64,000 nucleotides of DNA from CAYXAA01 sp964462985 (GCA_964462985.1 CAYXAA010000004.1:124001-188000); one strand, 5' to 3'; shown: positions 33,807-42,195, counted from the first letter of the stretch. The notes: generated from the sequence alone by a model not told the origin. Numbers and translations are program-made.

Positions 33807-34634
33807 ATGCCGACCACGGCCGACAAATGCGCAGCCTTTCGTGCCCTGCACGGGCGCGGTCGGGCATTCCTGATGCCCAATCCCCATGATGTGGGGACGG
33901 CGCGCATTCTCGCCAGCCTCGGCTTCGAGGCAATCGCCACGACCAGCGCGGGTTTTGCCTTCACACGCGGTTACAAGGATGCTTGTGGCCGCGTCACCCG
34001 CAGCATGGCGCTCGACCATGCCGCCGAGCTCGCGGCGGCGACCGACCTGCCCGTCAACGGCGACCTGGAGAACGGCTTCGGCGCCTCACCTGAGGACGTC
34101 GCCGAGACCGTACGCGGCGCCATAGCAGCCGGGCTCGCTGGCTGCTCGATTGAGGACTACAGTCAGGACGAGGCGGCGCCCTACTACGCCTTCGATCATG
34201 CCGTGGCGCGGATCAGGGCGGCCGTTGCCGCCAAGGAGGCGCTCGCGCCAGACTTCGTCCTGACCGCCCGTGCCGAGGCCCCGATCGCAACTGACGCCGA
34301 CCTCGAGGCAACGATAGAGCGGCTCGCCGCCTTTGCGGCGGCCGGCGCCGACGTCGTCTATGCTCCGGCTCTCGTGGAGGAGGAGCATATTGCGCGGGTG
34401 GTAGCCGCTGTCGACAAGCCGCTCAACGTCCTCGCCGGCCGTCGCAACTTCCAGCATTCGCTCGAAGATCTCAGTCGGCTGGGTGTAGCCCGCGTGTCGA
34501 TCGGTGCGGGGTTGTCACGCTTTGCTTTCGGCGCCTTTTTTGCTGCAGCAAAACGGCTCAGGAAGACGGGGCGCTTCGAGGCCGACGAGGATACTCCCGG
34601 TTTTGCGGATTTCGACGACATTTTCGACGGGTAA
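33807..34634 (+). CDS. Isocitrate lyase/PEP mutase family protein
   Basis: TIM-barrel enzyme of 275 residues in the ICL/PEPM superfamily, which cleaves or forms C-C or P-C bonds next to a 2-oxo acid. Motifs are PNPHDVGTARILASLGFEA, cut to 19, VNGDLENGFG with the Mg-binding acid, AGCSIEDYS and LTARAEA. The KKCGH loop of true isocitrate lyases is absent, so it is not AceA. Candidate activities are 2-methylisocitrate-type lyase, oxaloacetate decarboxylase or a 2-keto-acid aldolase. It is 106 bases after the XylD-like gene and may be co-transcribed. Confidence 0.82.
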   Translation: MPTTADKCAAFRALHGRGRAFLMPNPHDVGTARILASLGFEAIATTSAGFAFTRGYKDACGRVTRSMALDHAAELAAATDLPVNGDLENGFGASPEDVAETVRGAIAAGLAGCSIEDYSQDEAAPYYAFDHAVARIRAAVAAKEALAPDFVLTARAEAPIATDADLEATIERLAAFAAAGADVVYAPALVEEEHIARVVAAVDKPLNVLAGRRNFQHSLEDLSRLGVARVSIGAGLSRFAFGAFFAAAKRLRKTGRFEADEDTPGFADFDDIFDG

Positions 34635-34678
34635 TCGGCCGAATGTCCGGCCGCCCGCTCACGGGTTTCACTCCCGAC

Positions 34679-34700
34679 TTGACACTTACGTAAACGTTAG
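34679..34700 (+). promoter_or_regulatory. MerR-type (LiuR-like) operator in the SCP2 promoter
   Basis: A -35-like TTGACA at 34679-34684 is followed by the dyad CTTACGT-AA-ACGTTAG (34685-34700), in which 6 of 7 arm positions match. The ACGT-N2-ACGT pattern recalls sites of LiuR, a MerR-family regulator of branched-chain amino acid and fatty acid breakdown. The -10 box is unclear. The motif assignment is from memory. Confidence 0.45.
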
Positions 34701-34761
34701 CTTGATTGCGCGCAAGCCGGCTCAATCTTGGCGCCGGCCGCTTATCATGGAGGAGAATCAG

Positions 34762-35043
34762 ATGACGCTTGAAGAGGCGACCAAGATTATTGCCGGAAAA
34801 GTTTCCGGCGGCGGGATCGATCAGACTGTGAAATTCGACTTCGGCGGCGACGGCGTGGTGTTCGTCGACGGCTCGACGGTGAACAATTCGGATACCGAGG
34901 CCGACTGCACCATAAATGTTTCGCTGGAAACGCTGGAGAAGGTGCTTTCGGGCGAACTCAACCCGACGGCCGCCTACATGAATGGTGATTTCAATATCAC
35001 CGGCGACATGGGCGTCGCCATGAAGCTCGGCGAGATCCTGTGA
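34762..35043 (+). CDS. SCP2 sterol-binding domain protein
   Basis: Small soluble protein of 93 residues consisting of one SCP2 lipid-binding domain: FDFGGDGVVFVDGSTV, then DCTINVSLETLEKVLSGELN and AYMNGDFNITGDMGVAMKLG. Such proteins bind acyl-CoA or other lipids; a carrier role in fatty-acid metabolism is likely. The start is set by GGAGGAG at 34749-34755, six bases before ATG 34762; an ATG at 34747 would sit on top of that site. It probably has its own promoter (34679). Confidence 0.9.
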   Translation: MTLEEATKIIAGKVSGGGIDQTVKFDFGGDGVVFVDGSTVNNSDTEADCTINVSLETLEKVLSGELNPTAAYMNGDFNITGDMGVAMKLGEIL

Positions 35044-35069
35044 AACAATCCTGCATTTCACGGGAGGCC

Positions 35070-35113
35070 AAGTTGCTCCACCCATAATTCTGATGCTGCC
35101 GCCGGAGCAACTT
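35070..35113. repeat. Stem-loop after the SCP2 gene
   Basis: Perfect 10-bp arms AAGTTGCTCC and GGAGCAACTT enclose a 24-base loop, starting 27 bases after the SCP2 stop. No T-run follows. It may be an mRNA 3'-end structure or part of a small RNA. The rest of the 280-base gap to 35324 shows no gene; AAAAGGGAGGG precedes the next start. Confidence 0.4.
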
Positions 35114-35323
35114 CACCCTCGGCGTCACCCTTGGACCGAAGGGCTGGTCGGTCGGACGGGCTCTTTGGCATGATCGGCGCCGTGACGGTCGAATGGCTTC
35201 GGCAGGAAATTTGCTGTTTCGGCCGCCGCCCCGGCTCGGAAAGGGCTTGACCCTATTTCGGTTCTGCTCTCCGCTTCCAGAAGGGAGCGCGCCCGGAACG
35301 GGCCGGCTCAAAAGGGAGGGATC

Positions 35324-36301
35324 ATGAGCCACGTTCTGGTACTCGGTGCGGCCGGCATGATCGGCCGCAAGCTGGTCGAACGCCTTGCACGAGACGGGGT
35401 GGTCGCTGGACGCGGCATCACGCGGATGACATTGGCGGACGTGATCGAGCCGGCGTCACCGCCGGATCTCACCGTGCCGGTGACGCATATTGCCTGCGAC
35501 TTCTCGGCTGCAGGCCAGGCCGAGGCATTGGTGGCGCACCGGCCCGACGTCATCTTCCACCTTGCCGCCGTCGTCTCCGGCGAGGCGGAGAGCGACTTCG
35601 AGAAGGGCTACCGGATCAATCTCGACGGCACGCGGGCGCTCCTTGAAGCGATCCGGGCCCTTGGCCCCAGCTACCGACCACGGCTGGTGTTTGCCTCGTC
35701 GATCGCCGTCTACGGCGCGCCATTCCCGGATCCCATTCCGGACACCTACCATCTGACCCCGCTCACCTCTTACGGTACGCAGAAGGCGATCAGCGAGCTG
35801 CTGCTTTCGGACTATTCGCGCCGCGAGATTGTGGACGGCGTCGGCATCCGCCTGCCGACCATCGTTGTCAGGCCCGGCAAGCCCAACAAGGCGGCGTCCG
35901 GCTTCTTCTCCGGCATCATCCGCGAACCGCTCAACGGCGAGGAGGCGGTGCTGCCCGTCGAAACCGACGTGGTTCACTGGATGGCGAGCCCGCGCGCGGC
36001 GGTCGGATTCCTGATGCATGCGGCGGCAATCGGCGGTTCGGTGCTCGGATCGGACCGCAATTTGACCATGCCGGGCATCGCCGTCTCGGTAGCAGAACAG
36101 ATCGACACCCTTGCCAAAATCGCCGGGCCGGCGCGAGTGCAGCTGATCCGGCATGCCCCGGACGAAACGATCCGCCGGATCGTCAGCGGCTGGCCGCGCC
36201 GCTTCGATGCCGGCCGCGCGCGTTCACTCGGTTTCAAGGCGGATTCCAGCTTCGACGCGATCGTGCGCGCCTATATCGAGGACGAGGGCATCGCGCTTTA
36301 A
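35324..36301 (+). CDS. NAD-dependent epimerase/dehydratase, D-erythronate dehydrogenase-like
   Basis: Extended short-chain dehydrogenase of 325 residues. The NAD motif is GAAGMIGRKL (8-17), the catalytic triad is Ser in ASSIAVYG and Tyr/Lys in SYGTQKAI, with the active-site loop VRPGKPNKAASGFFSGIIRE, cut here at 20. The NKAASGFF segment and HAAA.LP-type residues are remembered from DenD, which oxidises D-erythronate. It could equally act on another four- or five-carbon sugar acid. With the LtnD-like enzyme at the start of the window it suggests use of C4 sugar acids. Confidence 0.75.
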   Translation: MSHVLVLGAAGMIGRKLVERLARDGVVAGRGITRMTLADVIEPASPPDLTVPVTHIACDFSAAGQAEALVAHRPDVIFHLAAVVSGEAESDFEKGYRINLDGTRALLEAIRALGPSYRPRLVFASSIAVYGAPFPDPIPDTYHLTPLTSYGTQKAISELLLSDYSRREIVDGVGIRLPTIVVRPGKPNKAASGFFSGIIREPLNGEEAVLPVETDVVHWMASPRAAVGFLMHAAAIGGSVLGSDRNLTMPGIAVSVAEQIDTLAKIAGPARVQLIRHAPDETIRRIVSGWPRRFDAGRARSLGFKADSSFDAIVRAYIEDEGIAL

Positions 36302-36307
36302 TCGTCC

Positions 36308-37477
36308 TTACCGCGGCCGTTCCCCGACATAGACGGCGCGCGGACGAATCTTGTCGGGGCTCTGGTACTGCTCCAGCGCATGAGCGATCCAACCAACCAG
36401 CCGGCCTGAGCAGAACAATACCATGCCCGCGGACGGCGGCAGGCCGAGGATGCGTCGCATCGAGGCGAGCGCGAAGTCGATGTTCGGCGCCTGGCCGAAC
36501 AATGCTTCGGCCGTCTCGACGATCTTGGGCAGGATCCGCGCCAAGGGATGGTCCAGTTGCGCTTCCGCAATCAGTTCGAGCAGACAGACGGCGCGTGGGT
36601 CGGCGCCCCTGTAGATCTGGTGGCCAAAGCCGCTCAGGGCCTCCCCATTCAGCAGCAGCTCCTGCAGCACCGGCTCGATGTGCTCTTCGGACGTAATTCG
36701 CGCCAGCCAGCCATCGACCCGGTCGGAGGCGGCACCGTGGCGCGGACCGGAGAAGACGCCGAGGCCCGAGATCAACGCGGCATGAAGGGGTGCTCGGGTC
36801 GAGGCGGCACAGCGCACGGCAAAGGCGCTGGTGTTGAATTCGTGTTCGGCGGAAAGCACCAGGGCCGCCCGCAGAAGGTCGATCTGCTTCACGTCGCGCA
36901 CACCCCAGGCCACCGCAATCTGCCGATGGATCGGTTCGGCCGAAGGCGGCTGTTGCAGCAGGGCGGCGACGGCGGCCCGCAGCAGGCCAGCCCCCTTCTC
37001 GGCGAGCAGGCGCGGCGCCATCGTGTAGGCGGCACGGTCGGCAAGTGGCCAGGCAGCAAAGGCTGCAATCACGCGCTCGACTGGCCGCAGGCCAGCAGGA
37101 GCAGCGGGGCTCTCGGGCGGCGCCGGAGCGGCGAAGGGGTCGTCGGAGCAATCCCACAGCAGGGTCGCGACGGCCTCAAGGCTTGAGGAACGGGCCAGCG
37201 CGAGAGCCGGCTGGCCGCGGTAGACCGGCCCCTCGTCCGTAATCAGCGTCAGCCGCGTCTCCAGAACACCTGCGCCGGCCGGCGGCTCCGCGCTCCCCGC
37301 CCCGGGCTCACCACGCTCGCGCAGCCGGCGAACATCGTCGGCATGATAGCGGCGTTCGCGGCCGGGTCCGGGCGTAGAGCGGATCAGGCCGCGACTGACA
37401 TAGGCATAGAGCGTGGCCCGACGTACCCCCAGTTCGGCGGCGGCCTCGCGAGCCGAAAGATAGATTGGCGCCTTCAT
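36308..37477 (-). CDS. Citrate synthase paralogue with N-terminal HTH
   Basis: Protein of 389 residues. Residues 5-55 form a MerR/excisionase-like HTH (SAREAAAELGVRRATLYAYV, then RRYHADDVRRL). A short linker leads into a citrate synthase domain. Active-site residues are kept: His in AEHEFNTSAFA, His in GFGHQIYRGADPRA and Asp in NIDFALAS. It may be a DNA-binding enzyme or a regulator sensing citrate-synthase ligands. No Shine-Dalgarno sequence precedes the ATG. It is divergent from a second paralogue 81 bases away and convergent with the DenD-like gene. Confidence 0.82.
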   Translation of the reverse strand: MKAPIYLSAREAAAELGVRRATLYAYVSRGLIRSTPGPGRERRYHADDVRRLRERGEPGAGSAEPPAGAGVLETRLTLITDEGPVYRGQPALALARSSSLEAVATLLWDCSDDPFAAPAPPESPAAPAGLRPVERVIAAFAAWPLADRAAYTMAPRLLAEKGAGLLRAAVAALLQQPPSAEPIHRQIAVAWGVRDVKQIDLLRAALVLSAEHEFNTSAFAVRCAASTRAPLHAALISGLGVFSGPRHGAASDRVDGWLARITSEEHIEPVLQELLLNGEALSGFGHQIYRGADPRAVCLLELIAEAQLDHPLARILPKIVETAEALFGQAPNIDFALASMRRILGLPPSAGMVLFCSGRLVGWIAHALEQYQSPDKIRPRAVYVGERPR

Positions 37478-37480
37478 AGC

Positions 37481-37497
37481 TTGATTGCATTTATCAA
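37481..37497. promoter_or_regulatory. Dyad in the citrate-synthase divergent region
   Basis: TTGAT and ATCAA arms spaced by 7 bases, 3 bases upstream of the start of the HTH-fused citrate synthase and within the 81-base divergent region. A possible site for that HTH protein. Short arms make this weak. Confidence 0.35.
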
Positions 37498-37558
37498 TGT
37501 TGACGACATGAAACCTCTATACGAGCTTGTGGTCAAGTCCATCAGAAGGAACCGACCG

Positions 37559-38665
37559 ATGACGAACATGTTCAAGGCGAACGACGGCGGACTTCCCCTT
37601 CATGCGCCTGGCCTGGCAGGCATCATTGCCGCTGAGACCATCCTCAGCGAAATCGACGGTGCGGCCGGGCGACTGATCCTGCGCGGCAGACCGATCGAGA
37701 CGATCGCCGGGCACCTGAACTTCGAGGAGGCAACGGCGCTGCTGTGGCAGGGCTTCGTGCCTGACGGTTATCTGATGCAGCTGCAGAGCCTGTTCGCAGA
37801 GGCTCGACAACAGGCCACTGCCGTTGTTCCGACCATGATGGCTGCGCCGCCCGGACTGTCGGCCTATGAACTTATGCGGTTCGGGCTCGAAGCAATGCCG
37901 CTCGCCGGTGCTCGCCACGAAGCCGTCACGCTGACCGGTGCGCTGCCCTATCTGCTTGCAGCCGCCGCCGCCATCGTCGACGGACGCCGAGTCAAGGCAC
38001 CCGACGCAGCGCTATCGTGCGCCGAGGACCTGCTGAGGCTCCTCGGCCTGCCGAGCGGACCCGGCCAAGTAGCAGCGCTCGACTGTTATCTGGTGACCGT
38101 TCTCGACCACGGTCTCAACGCCTCGACCTTCACTGCCCGCGTGATCGCCTCAACCGGCGCCGACCTGCGTTCAGCCCTCGTCGGGGCCATGGGCGCGCTG
38201 AAGGGTCCGCTTCATGGCGGCGCACCCGGACCGGTTCTGGACATGCTGGATGCCATCGGCACGCCGGAGAACGCCGAGCGCTGGATCGCCGCCGAACTTG
38301 CGGCCGGCCGCCGGCTGATGGGGTTTGGTCATCGCATCTACCGCACCCGCGACCCGCGCGCCAACGTGCTGCGCGCCACGCTGGACGGGCTGCGCGATAC
38401 CTCGGAGACATTGCGGCGCGCCGAAGCGATCGAGAAGGCCGCGGTTGCGGCGCTGAAGATGCACCGGCCAGACCGGATGCTCGACACCAACGTGGAATTC
38501 TATACTGCCGTCCTGCTCGACGCGCTCGGGCTCGGCCGGGCGTTGTTCACACCCCTCTTCGCCGTCGGGCGCACCGCCGGCTGGTGTGCCCACGTGCTCG
38601 AGGAACGCAGAGATGGCCGCCTGATCCGGCCGCTGTCGCGCTACGTCGGCCCGATCGCGGCATGA
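37559..38665 (+). CDS. Citrate synthase/methylcitrate synthase paralogue
   Basis: Protein of 368 residues made of the citrate synthase fold without HTH. Conserved sites are His in LDHGLNASTFTARV, GPLHGGAP, and His/Arg in GFGHRIYRTRDPRA. The catalytic Asp of NVDFY is Glu (Glu313, NVEFYTAV), a change that weakens known citrate synthases. GAAGGA at 37545-37550 sets the ATG at 37559; ATG 37508 would add 17 residues without family sequence. The divergent pair may form a hetero-oligomer. A terminator follows. Confidence 0.85.
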   Translation: MTNMFKANDGGLPLHAPGLAGIIAAETILSEIDGAAGRLILRGRPIETIAGHLNFEEATALLWQGFVPDGYLMQLQSLFAEARQQATAVVPTMMAAPPGLSAYELMRFGLEAMPLAGARHEAVTLTGALPYLLAAAAAIVDGRRVKAPDAALSCAEDLLRLLGLPSGPGQVAALDCYLVTVLDHGLNASTFTARVIASTGADLRSALVGAMGALKGPLHGGAPGPVLDMLDAIGTPENAERWIAAELAAGRRLMGFGHRIYRTRDPRANVLRATLDGLRDTSETLRRAEAIEKAAVAALKMHRPDRMLDTNVEFYTAVLLDALGLGRALFTPLFAVGRTAGWCAHVLEERRDGRLIRPLSRYVGPIAA

Positions 38666-38667
38666 CA

Positions 38668-38699
38668 AGGCCGGCGCCTATGCACTGGAGCGCCGGCCT
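38668..38699 (+). terminator. Rho-independent-like terminator
   Basis: Perfect 10-bp GC stem AGGCCGGCGC / GCGCCGGCCT with a 12-base loop, followed by the T-rich CGTTCTTTCCTCTT. It lies 2 bases after the citrate synthase stop and between convergent genes. Confidence 0.75.
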
Positions 38700-38723
38700 C
38701 GTTCTTTCCTCTTATCGGCGCCG

Positions 38724-40127
38724 TCAGCGGGAAAGGATCAACTCCGGCCCCATCAGCGAATAGGGCAGCCACGTCGACAGACCCGGCACATATGTCACAA
38801 GGATCAGGAACAGAAACAGGATTGCCACGAATGGCAGAGAAGCCCTTACCACCTGAATCAGGCTCATTCCCGTTATGCCCGACGTCACGAACAGATTGAG
38901 GCCGATCGGCGGCGTGATCATGCCGATCTCCATGTTGACGACCATGACGATGCCGAGGTGGATCGGATCGACACCAAGCTCCAGACCAATCGGGAACACC
39001 ACCGGCGCGACGATCAGAAGCAGGCCCGACGGCTCCATGAACTGGCCACCGAGCAGAAGCAGGATGTTCACCGCGATGAGGAAGGTGAACCAGTTGAAGC
39101 CGGCTCCCAGCATCCAGTCGGTGATCGCCTGCGGGATCCGTTCCGATGTCAGTACGTGAGCGAACAGGAGCGCGTTGACGATAATGAACATCAGCATGAT
39201 CGTCGTGCGCGACGCTTCAACCAGCACCTTCTTGGTGTCGGAATGGAAGCATCCGGGCAGGAACTTTACGACGGTGAGCCAGAAATTGCGCCATACCGCG
39301 GCTCCGAGGCTCTCGCCCTCCTTGCGCCAGGGCACGCCTTTCAGCGGTCCCATGTCGCGGTAGACGAAAATCGCGATCAGGAACGCATAGACCGCCGCGA
39401 CCGCGGCCGCCTCGGTCGGTGTAAACACACCGCCATAGATGCCACCGAGAATGATGACGATCAGGAACAGGCCCCACGCAGCTTCGCGCGCCGCTGACAG
39501 CACCTCCCCGATGCCGGCGAAGGGTTGGCTCGGCATGTTCTTGCGGCGGGCGTTGATGTAGATCGCGACCATGAGCATCAGGCCGGCGACGATTCCCGGT
39601 ATCACACCGGCAAGGAACATGCGGCCGACCGAGACATCGGTCGCCGCGGCATAAACCACCATGACGATCGATGGCGGGATCAGGATCCCCAGCGTGCCGG
39701 CATTGGCGATCACGCCGGCCGCAAACTCCTTGGTGTACCCGACCTGGCGCATGCCGGCGATGGCGATGGTACCGATTGCAACCACGGTCGCCGGCGACGA
39801 TCCCGAAAGCGCGGCAAACAACATGCAAGAGAACACCGCGGCAATCGCCAGGCCGCCCCGAATGTGCCCAACAGAGGCGACGGCAAAACGGATGATGCGA
39901 TGAGCCACACCCCCGGTCGACATGAAGGCCGAAGCCAGAATGAAGAAGGGGATGGCAAGCAAGGTGTAATTCTGCGACGCAGTGAACAGCTGCAGTGCCA
40001 CCGACGACATGGAGTCGTTGGAGAACAGGGCGATCGCCAGCACGCTCGACAGGCCGAGGGAGATCGCGATCGGAACGCCCAGGAACAAGAAGCCGAGGAC
40101 GAGGATGAAAAGGAAGGCAGCTTCCAT
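38724..40127 (-). CDS. dctM: TRAP transporter large permease, DctM
   Basis: Inner-membrane subunit of 467 residues that carries solute with Na+. About 12 spans fill the protein, beginning FLFILVLGFLFLGVPIAISL. Family motifs include ALFAALSGSSPATVVAIGTI-type sequence (FAALSGSSPATVVAIG), YTKEFAAGVIANAGTLGILI and IPPSIVMVVYA; the end has GMITPPIGLNLFV. Slightly longer than usual because of a loop near residue 270-300. It follows dctQ after 9 bases. Confidence 0.93.
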   Translation of the reverse strand: MEAAFLFILVLGFLFLGVPIAISLGLSSVLAIALFSNDSMSSVALQLFTASQNYTLLAIPFFILASAFMSTGGVAHRIIRFAVASVGHIRGGLAIAAVFSCMLFAALSGSSPATVVAIGTIAIAGMRQVGYTKEFAAGVIANAGTLGILIPPSIVMVVYAAATDVSVGRMFLAGVIPGIVAGLMLMVAIYINARRKNMPSQPFAGIGEVLSAAREAAWGLFLIVIILGGIYGGVFTPTEAAAVAAVYAFLIAIFVYRDMGPLKGVPWRKEGESLGAAVWRNFWLTVVKFLPGCFHSDTKKVLVEASRTTIMLMFIIVNALLFAHVLTSERIPQAITDWMLGAGFNWFTFLIAVNILLLLGGQFMEPSGLLLIVAPVVFPIGLELGVDPIHLGIVMVVNMEIGMITPPIGLNLFVTSGITGMSLIQVVRASLPFVAILFLFLILVTYVPGLSTWLPYSLMGPELILSR

Positions 40128-40136
40128 GGTTGGCCC

Positions 40137-40766
40137 TCAGTCCTTCAGCAGGTCTTTGTTTTCGGCGACGAGATCTTCCGCCTCGTGGGCGGCAATGATC
40201 ATCTCGCGGTCCCCGCGGATGATCGCGACCATGGCCTGAAGGCAGCGAAAGCCGAACAGAAAGAGTCCAATCGGAAGGATCAGGTAGGCGATCCAGCGCT
40301 GGACGCGCTCCTTGGTCCCGAAGGTCTCCTGGATGAATTCCGGATAGCGCAGATCGTCAAGACCGATGCCGATCTTGTACATCCTGAGCCAGTAGTCGAT
40401 TGCGCCGCCCCGGGCCTCGATGCCGAAGATGGAAAGCCAGTTGGAATAGAGCAGGATCGCCGCATAGGCGAGGCCGGCGGCCGCGCCGAACACGGCGAAG
40501 GCCCGAAACATCGGCCGCGGAAACAGGCGGATCGCGGCGTCGACGCCGAGGTGGGCGCTGATCTTGACGCCGTAGCTCATCCCGAACAGGATCATCCAGG
40601 CGAAAAGGATGCGGGTGAATTCAAGCGCACCTGTCCAGCCGGTATTGAAACCGTAGCGCGCGACGACCTGGACGAAGGATACCAGGGTCATCGCCGCGAG
40701 AAGCAGAGCGATAAACCCCTCCTCAAACCGTGTAACCCAATCATCAAGTTTCTGCATGGGCGTCAT
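40137..40766 (-). CDS. dctQ: TRAP transporter small permease, DctQ
   Basis: Four-span inner-membrane subunit of 209 residues. The first span is ALLLAAMTLVSFVQVVARYG, followed by LEFTRILFAWMILFGMSYGV with the W-x-G-like region. It lies between dctP and dctM. AGGGGG precedes the ATG at 40766 by a single base, so ATG 40757 (three codons later) may be the true start. A hairpin separates it from dctP. Confidence 0.85.
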   Translation of the reverse strand: MTPMQKLDDWVTRFEEGFIALLLAAMTLVSFVQVVARYGFNTGWTGALEFTRILFAWMILFGMSYGVKISAHLGVDAAIRLFPRPMFRAFAVFGAAAGLAYAAILLYSNWLSIFGIEARGGAIDYWLRMYKIGIGLDDLRYPEFIQETFGTKERVQRWIAYLILPIGLFLFGFRCLQAMVAIIRGDREMIIAAHEAEDLVAENKDLLKD

Positions 40767-40939
40767 GCCCCCTATCCGGCGCGACGTGGCTCGGTGCCGC
40801 CCGACCGTTTCCGGAGGGCCACGGGCAGAATGCACCCCCGGAGCGGTTCCCTACGCCCGGCAGAACTCTGCGCCATCGATACTTGGTGGAGTATGATCCG
40901 GGCGAACTCGCCCGACGGGGCTGCGTTTTCGTTTCTTGA

Positions 40940-40967
40940 GGAAAGGCCCCCGCAGGGAGGCCTTTCC
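40940..40967 (-). repeat. Intercistronic hairpin between dctP and dctQ
   Basis: GGAAAGGCC and GGCCTTTCC arms around a 10-base loop, about 28 bases after the dctP stop on the minus strand. No T-run in the direction of transcription. It probably stabilises the dctP message and reduces dctQM expression. The rest of the 229-base gap holds no gene. Confidence 0.6.
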
Positions 40968-40995
40968 GTTGATCGCGAACCGCAGAGACACCCGA

Positions 40996-41997
40996 TCAAT
41001 CGTTCACAGCAACTGCGGCATTGATCAGATCGACGCCGATATCGTCCTGGAACTTGTCCCAGACCGGCTTCATCGCGTCGACCCAGGCTTTGCGCTGATC
41101 GTCGGTGAGCTCGCGGATTGTGCCGCCTGCCTTGATGATGTTTTCGCGGTTCGCCATCTCGGTATCGGCGACCTCGGCATTGGCAACCTGCGTCACCTCG
41201 TCGACGATCTTGAGGAACTGGTCCCGGACGTCTGGCTCAAGCCCGTTCAGCCACTCGGTCGAGGTCACCAGCAGATAGGCGAGCATCTGGTGGTTGGTCT
41301 CGGTGATGCCGTCCTGCACCTCGAAGAATTTCTGGGTGTAGATGTTCGACCAGGAATTTTCCTGACCGTCGACGACACCGGTCTGCAGCGCGCCGTAAAC
41401 TTCCTTGAAGGCGAGCTTCTGTGCATTGCCGCCGATCGCGGCAATCATCGCCTCGGCGACGTCGGAGGTCTGAATGCGGAACTTCAGGCCGTCGGCGTCG
41501 GTGGGAAGCAGCAGCGGCTTGTTGGCCGAGAACTGCTTCAGCCCCGACGACCAGTATCCGAGACCCTGGTAGCCGACGTCCTGCATCACGTTCAGAAGGT
41601 CCTTACCTTCCTTGGACACGAGGAAGCGGTCGACGGCATCGAGATCCTTGAACAGGAACGGCAGGTCAAACAGCCGATACTTCAGCGTGTAAGCTTCGAA
41701 CTTCGCCAGCGACGGTGCGGCGAGCTGGACGTCGCCGAGCAGCAGCGCCTCCATCACCTTATCATCGTCGAACAACTGGGAGTTCGGGTAGACCTCCATG
41801 CAGGCCTTGCCGTCCATTTCCTTGTTAACGCGCTCGGCGAGCAAGTTGGCGGCATCACCCTTTGGATGGCCCTTGGCGGCGACGACATGGCTGAACTTGA
41901 TGACGATTTCGCCATCATCGCAGCCCTCGCTGGCGAAAGCCGGAGCGGTGAGCGTCATGGCACAGGCTGCCGTGGCGGCCAAGAAAAGCTTCTTCAT
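40996..41997 (-). CDS. dctP: TRAP transporter binding protein, DctP
   Basis: Periplasmic receptor of 333 residues. A Sec signal (KKLFLAATAACAMTLTAPAFA, written here up to 20 as KKLFLAATAACAMTLTAPAF) is followed by a Cys-bearing N-terminus and IKFSHVVAAKGHPKG. The ligand Arg is in LKFRIQTSDVAE; QENSWSNIYTQKFFEVQ is the family hinge region. GGGAGG lies before the ATG. Control by DctBD suggests a C4-dicarboxylate or related acid. Confidence 0.93.
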   Translation of the reverse strand: MKKLFLAATAACAMTLTAPAFASEGCDDGEIVIKFSHVVAAKGHPKGDAANLLAERVNKEMDGKACMEVYPNSQLFDDDKVMEALLLGDVQLAAPSLAKFEAYTLKYRLFDLPFLFKDLDAVDRFLVSKEGKDLLNVMQDVGYQGLGYWSSGLKQFSANKPLLLPTDADGLKFRIQTSDVAEAMIAAIGGNAQKLAFKEVYGALQTGVVDGQENSWSNIYTQKFFEVQDGITETNHQMLAYLLVTSTEWLNGLEPDVRDQFLKIVDEVTQVANAEVADTEMANRENIIKAGGTIRELTDDQRKAWVDAMKPVWDKFQDDIGVDLINAAVAVND

Positions 41998-42058
41998 TGA
42001 TGTCCTCCCAGACATATGAAAGCGACCAGAGGATCCGGGCGCACGCGGCTTGGTGATC

Positions 42059-42074
42059 AGCAAGGAGTATGCCA
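42059..42074 (-). promoter_or_regulatory. Sigma-54 promoter of dctPQM
   Basis: On the minus strand TGGCATACTCCTTGCT matches the -24/-12 consensus, with GG and GC correctly spaced. Transcription would start about 12 bases downstream, giving a leader of about 50 bases before dctP. It agrees with the sigma-54-dependent regulator encoded just upstream. Confidence 0.85.
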
Positions 42075-42136
42075 CTGCAGGCAAAGTCGACAACACGGCC
42101 ATCCATATCCTTCCAGCCGGCCATTGCGCTGCCCTG

Positions 42137-42180
42137 ATGTGTCGATTCCAACCCAAATCGAGGCGCAAATGTGTCGACAT
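42137..42180. promoter_or_regulatory. Tandem upstream activator boxes for DctD
   Basis: Two copies of ATGTGTCGA, at 42137-42145 and 42169-42177, are 32 bp apart (about three helical turns). The second contains the palindrome TGTCGACA. They lie 63 to 106 bp upstream of the -24 element, the usual place for an enhancer-binding protein. Confidence 0.65.
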
Positions 42181-42195
42181 CGACCCATTCGCGCA

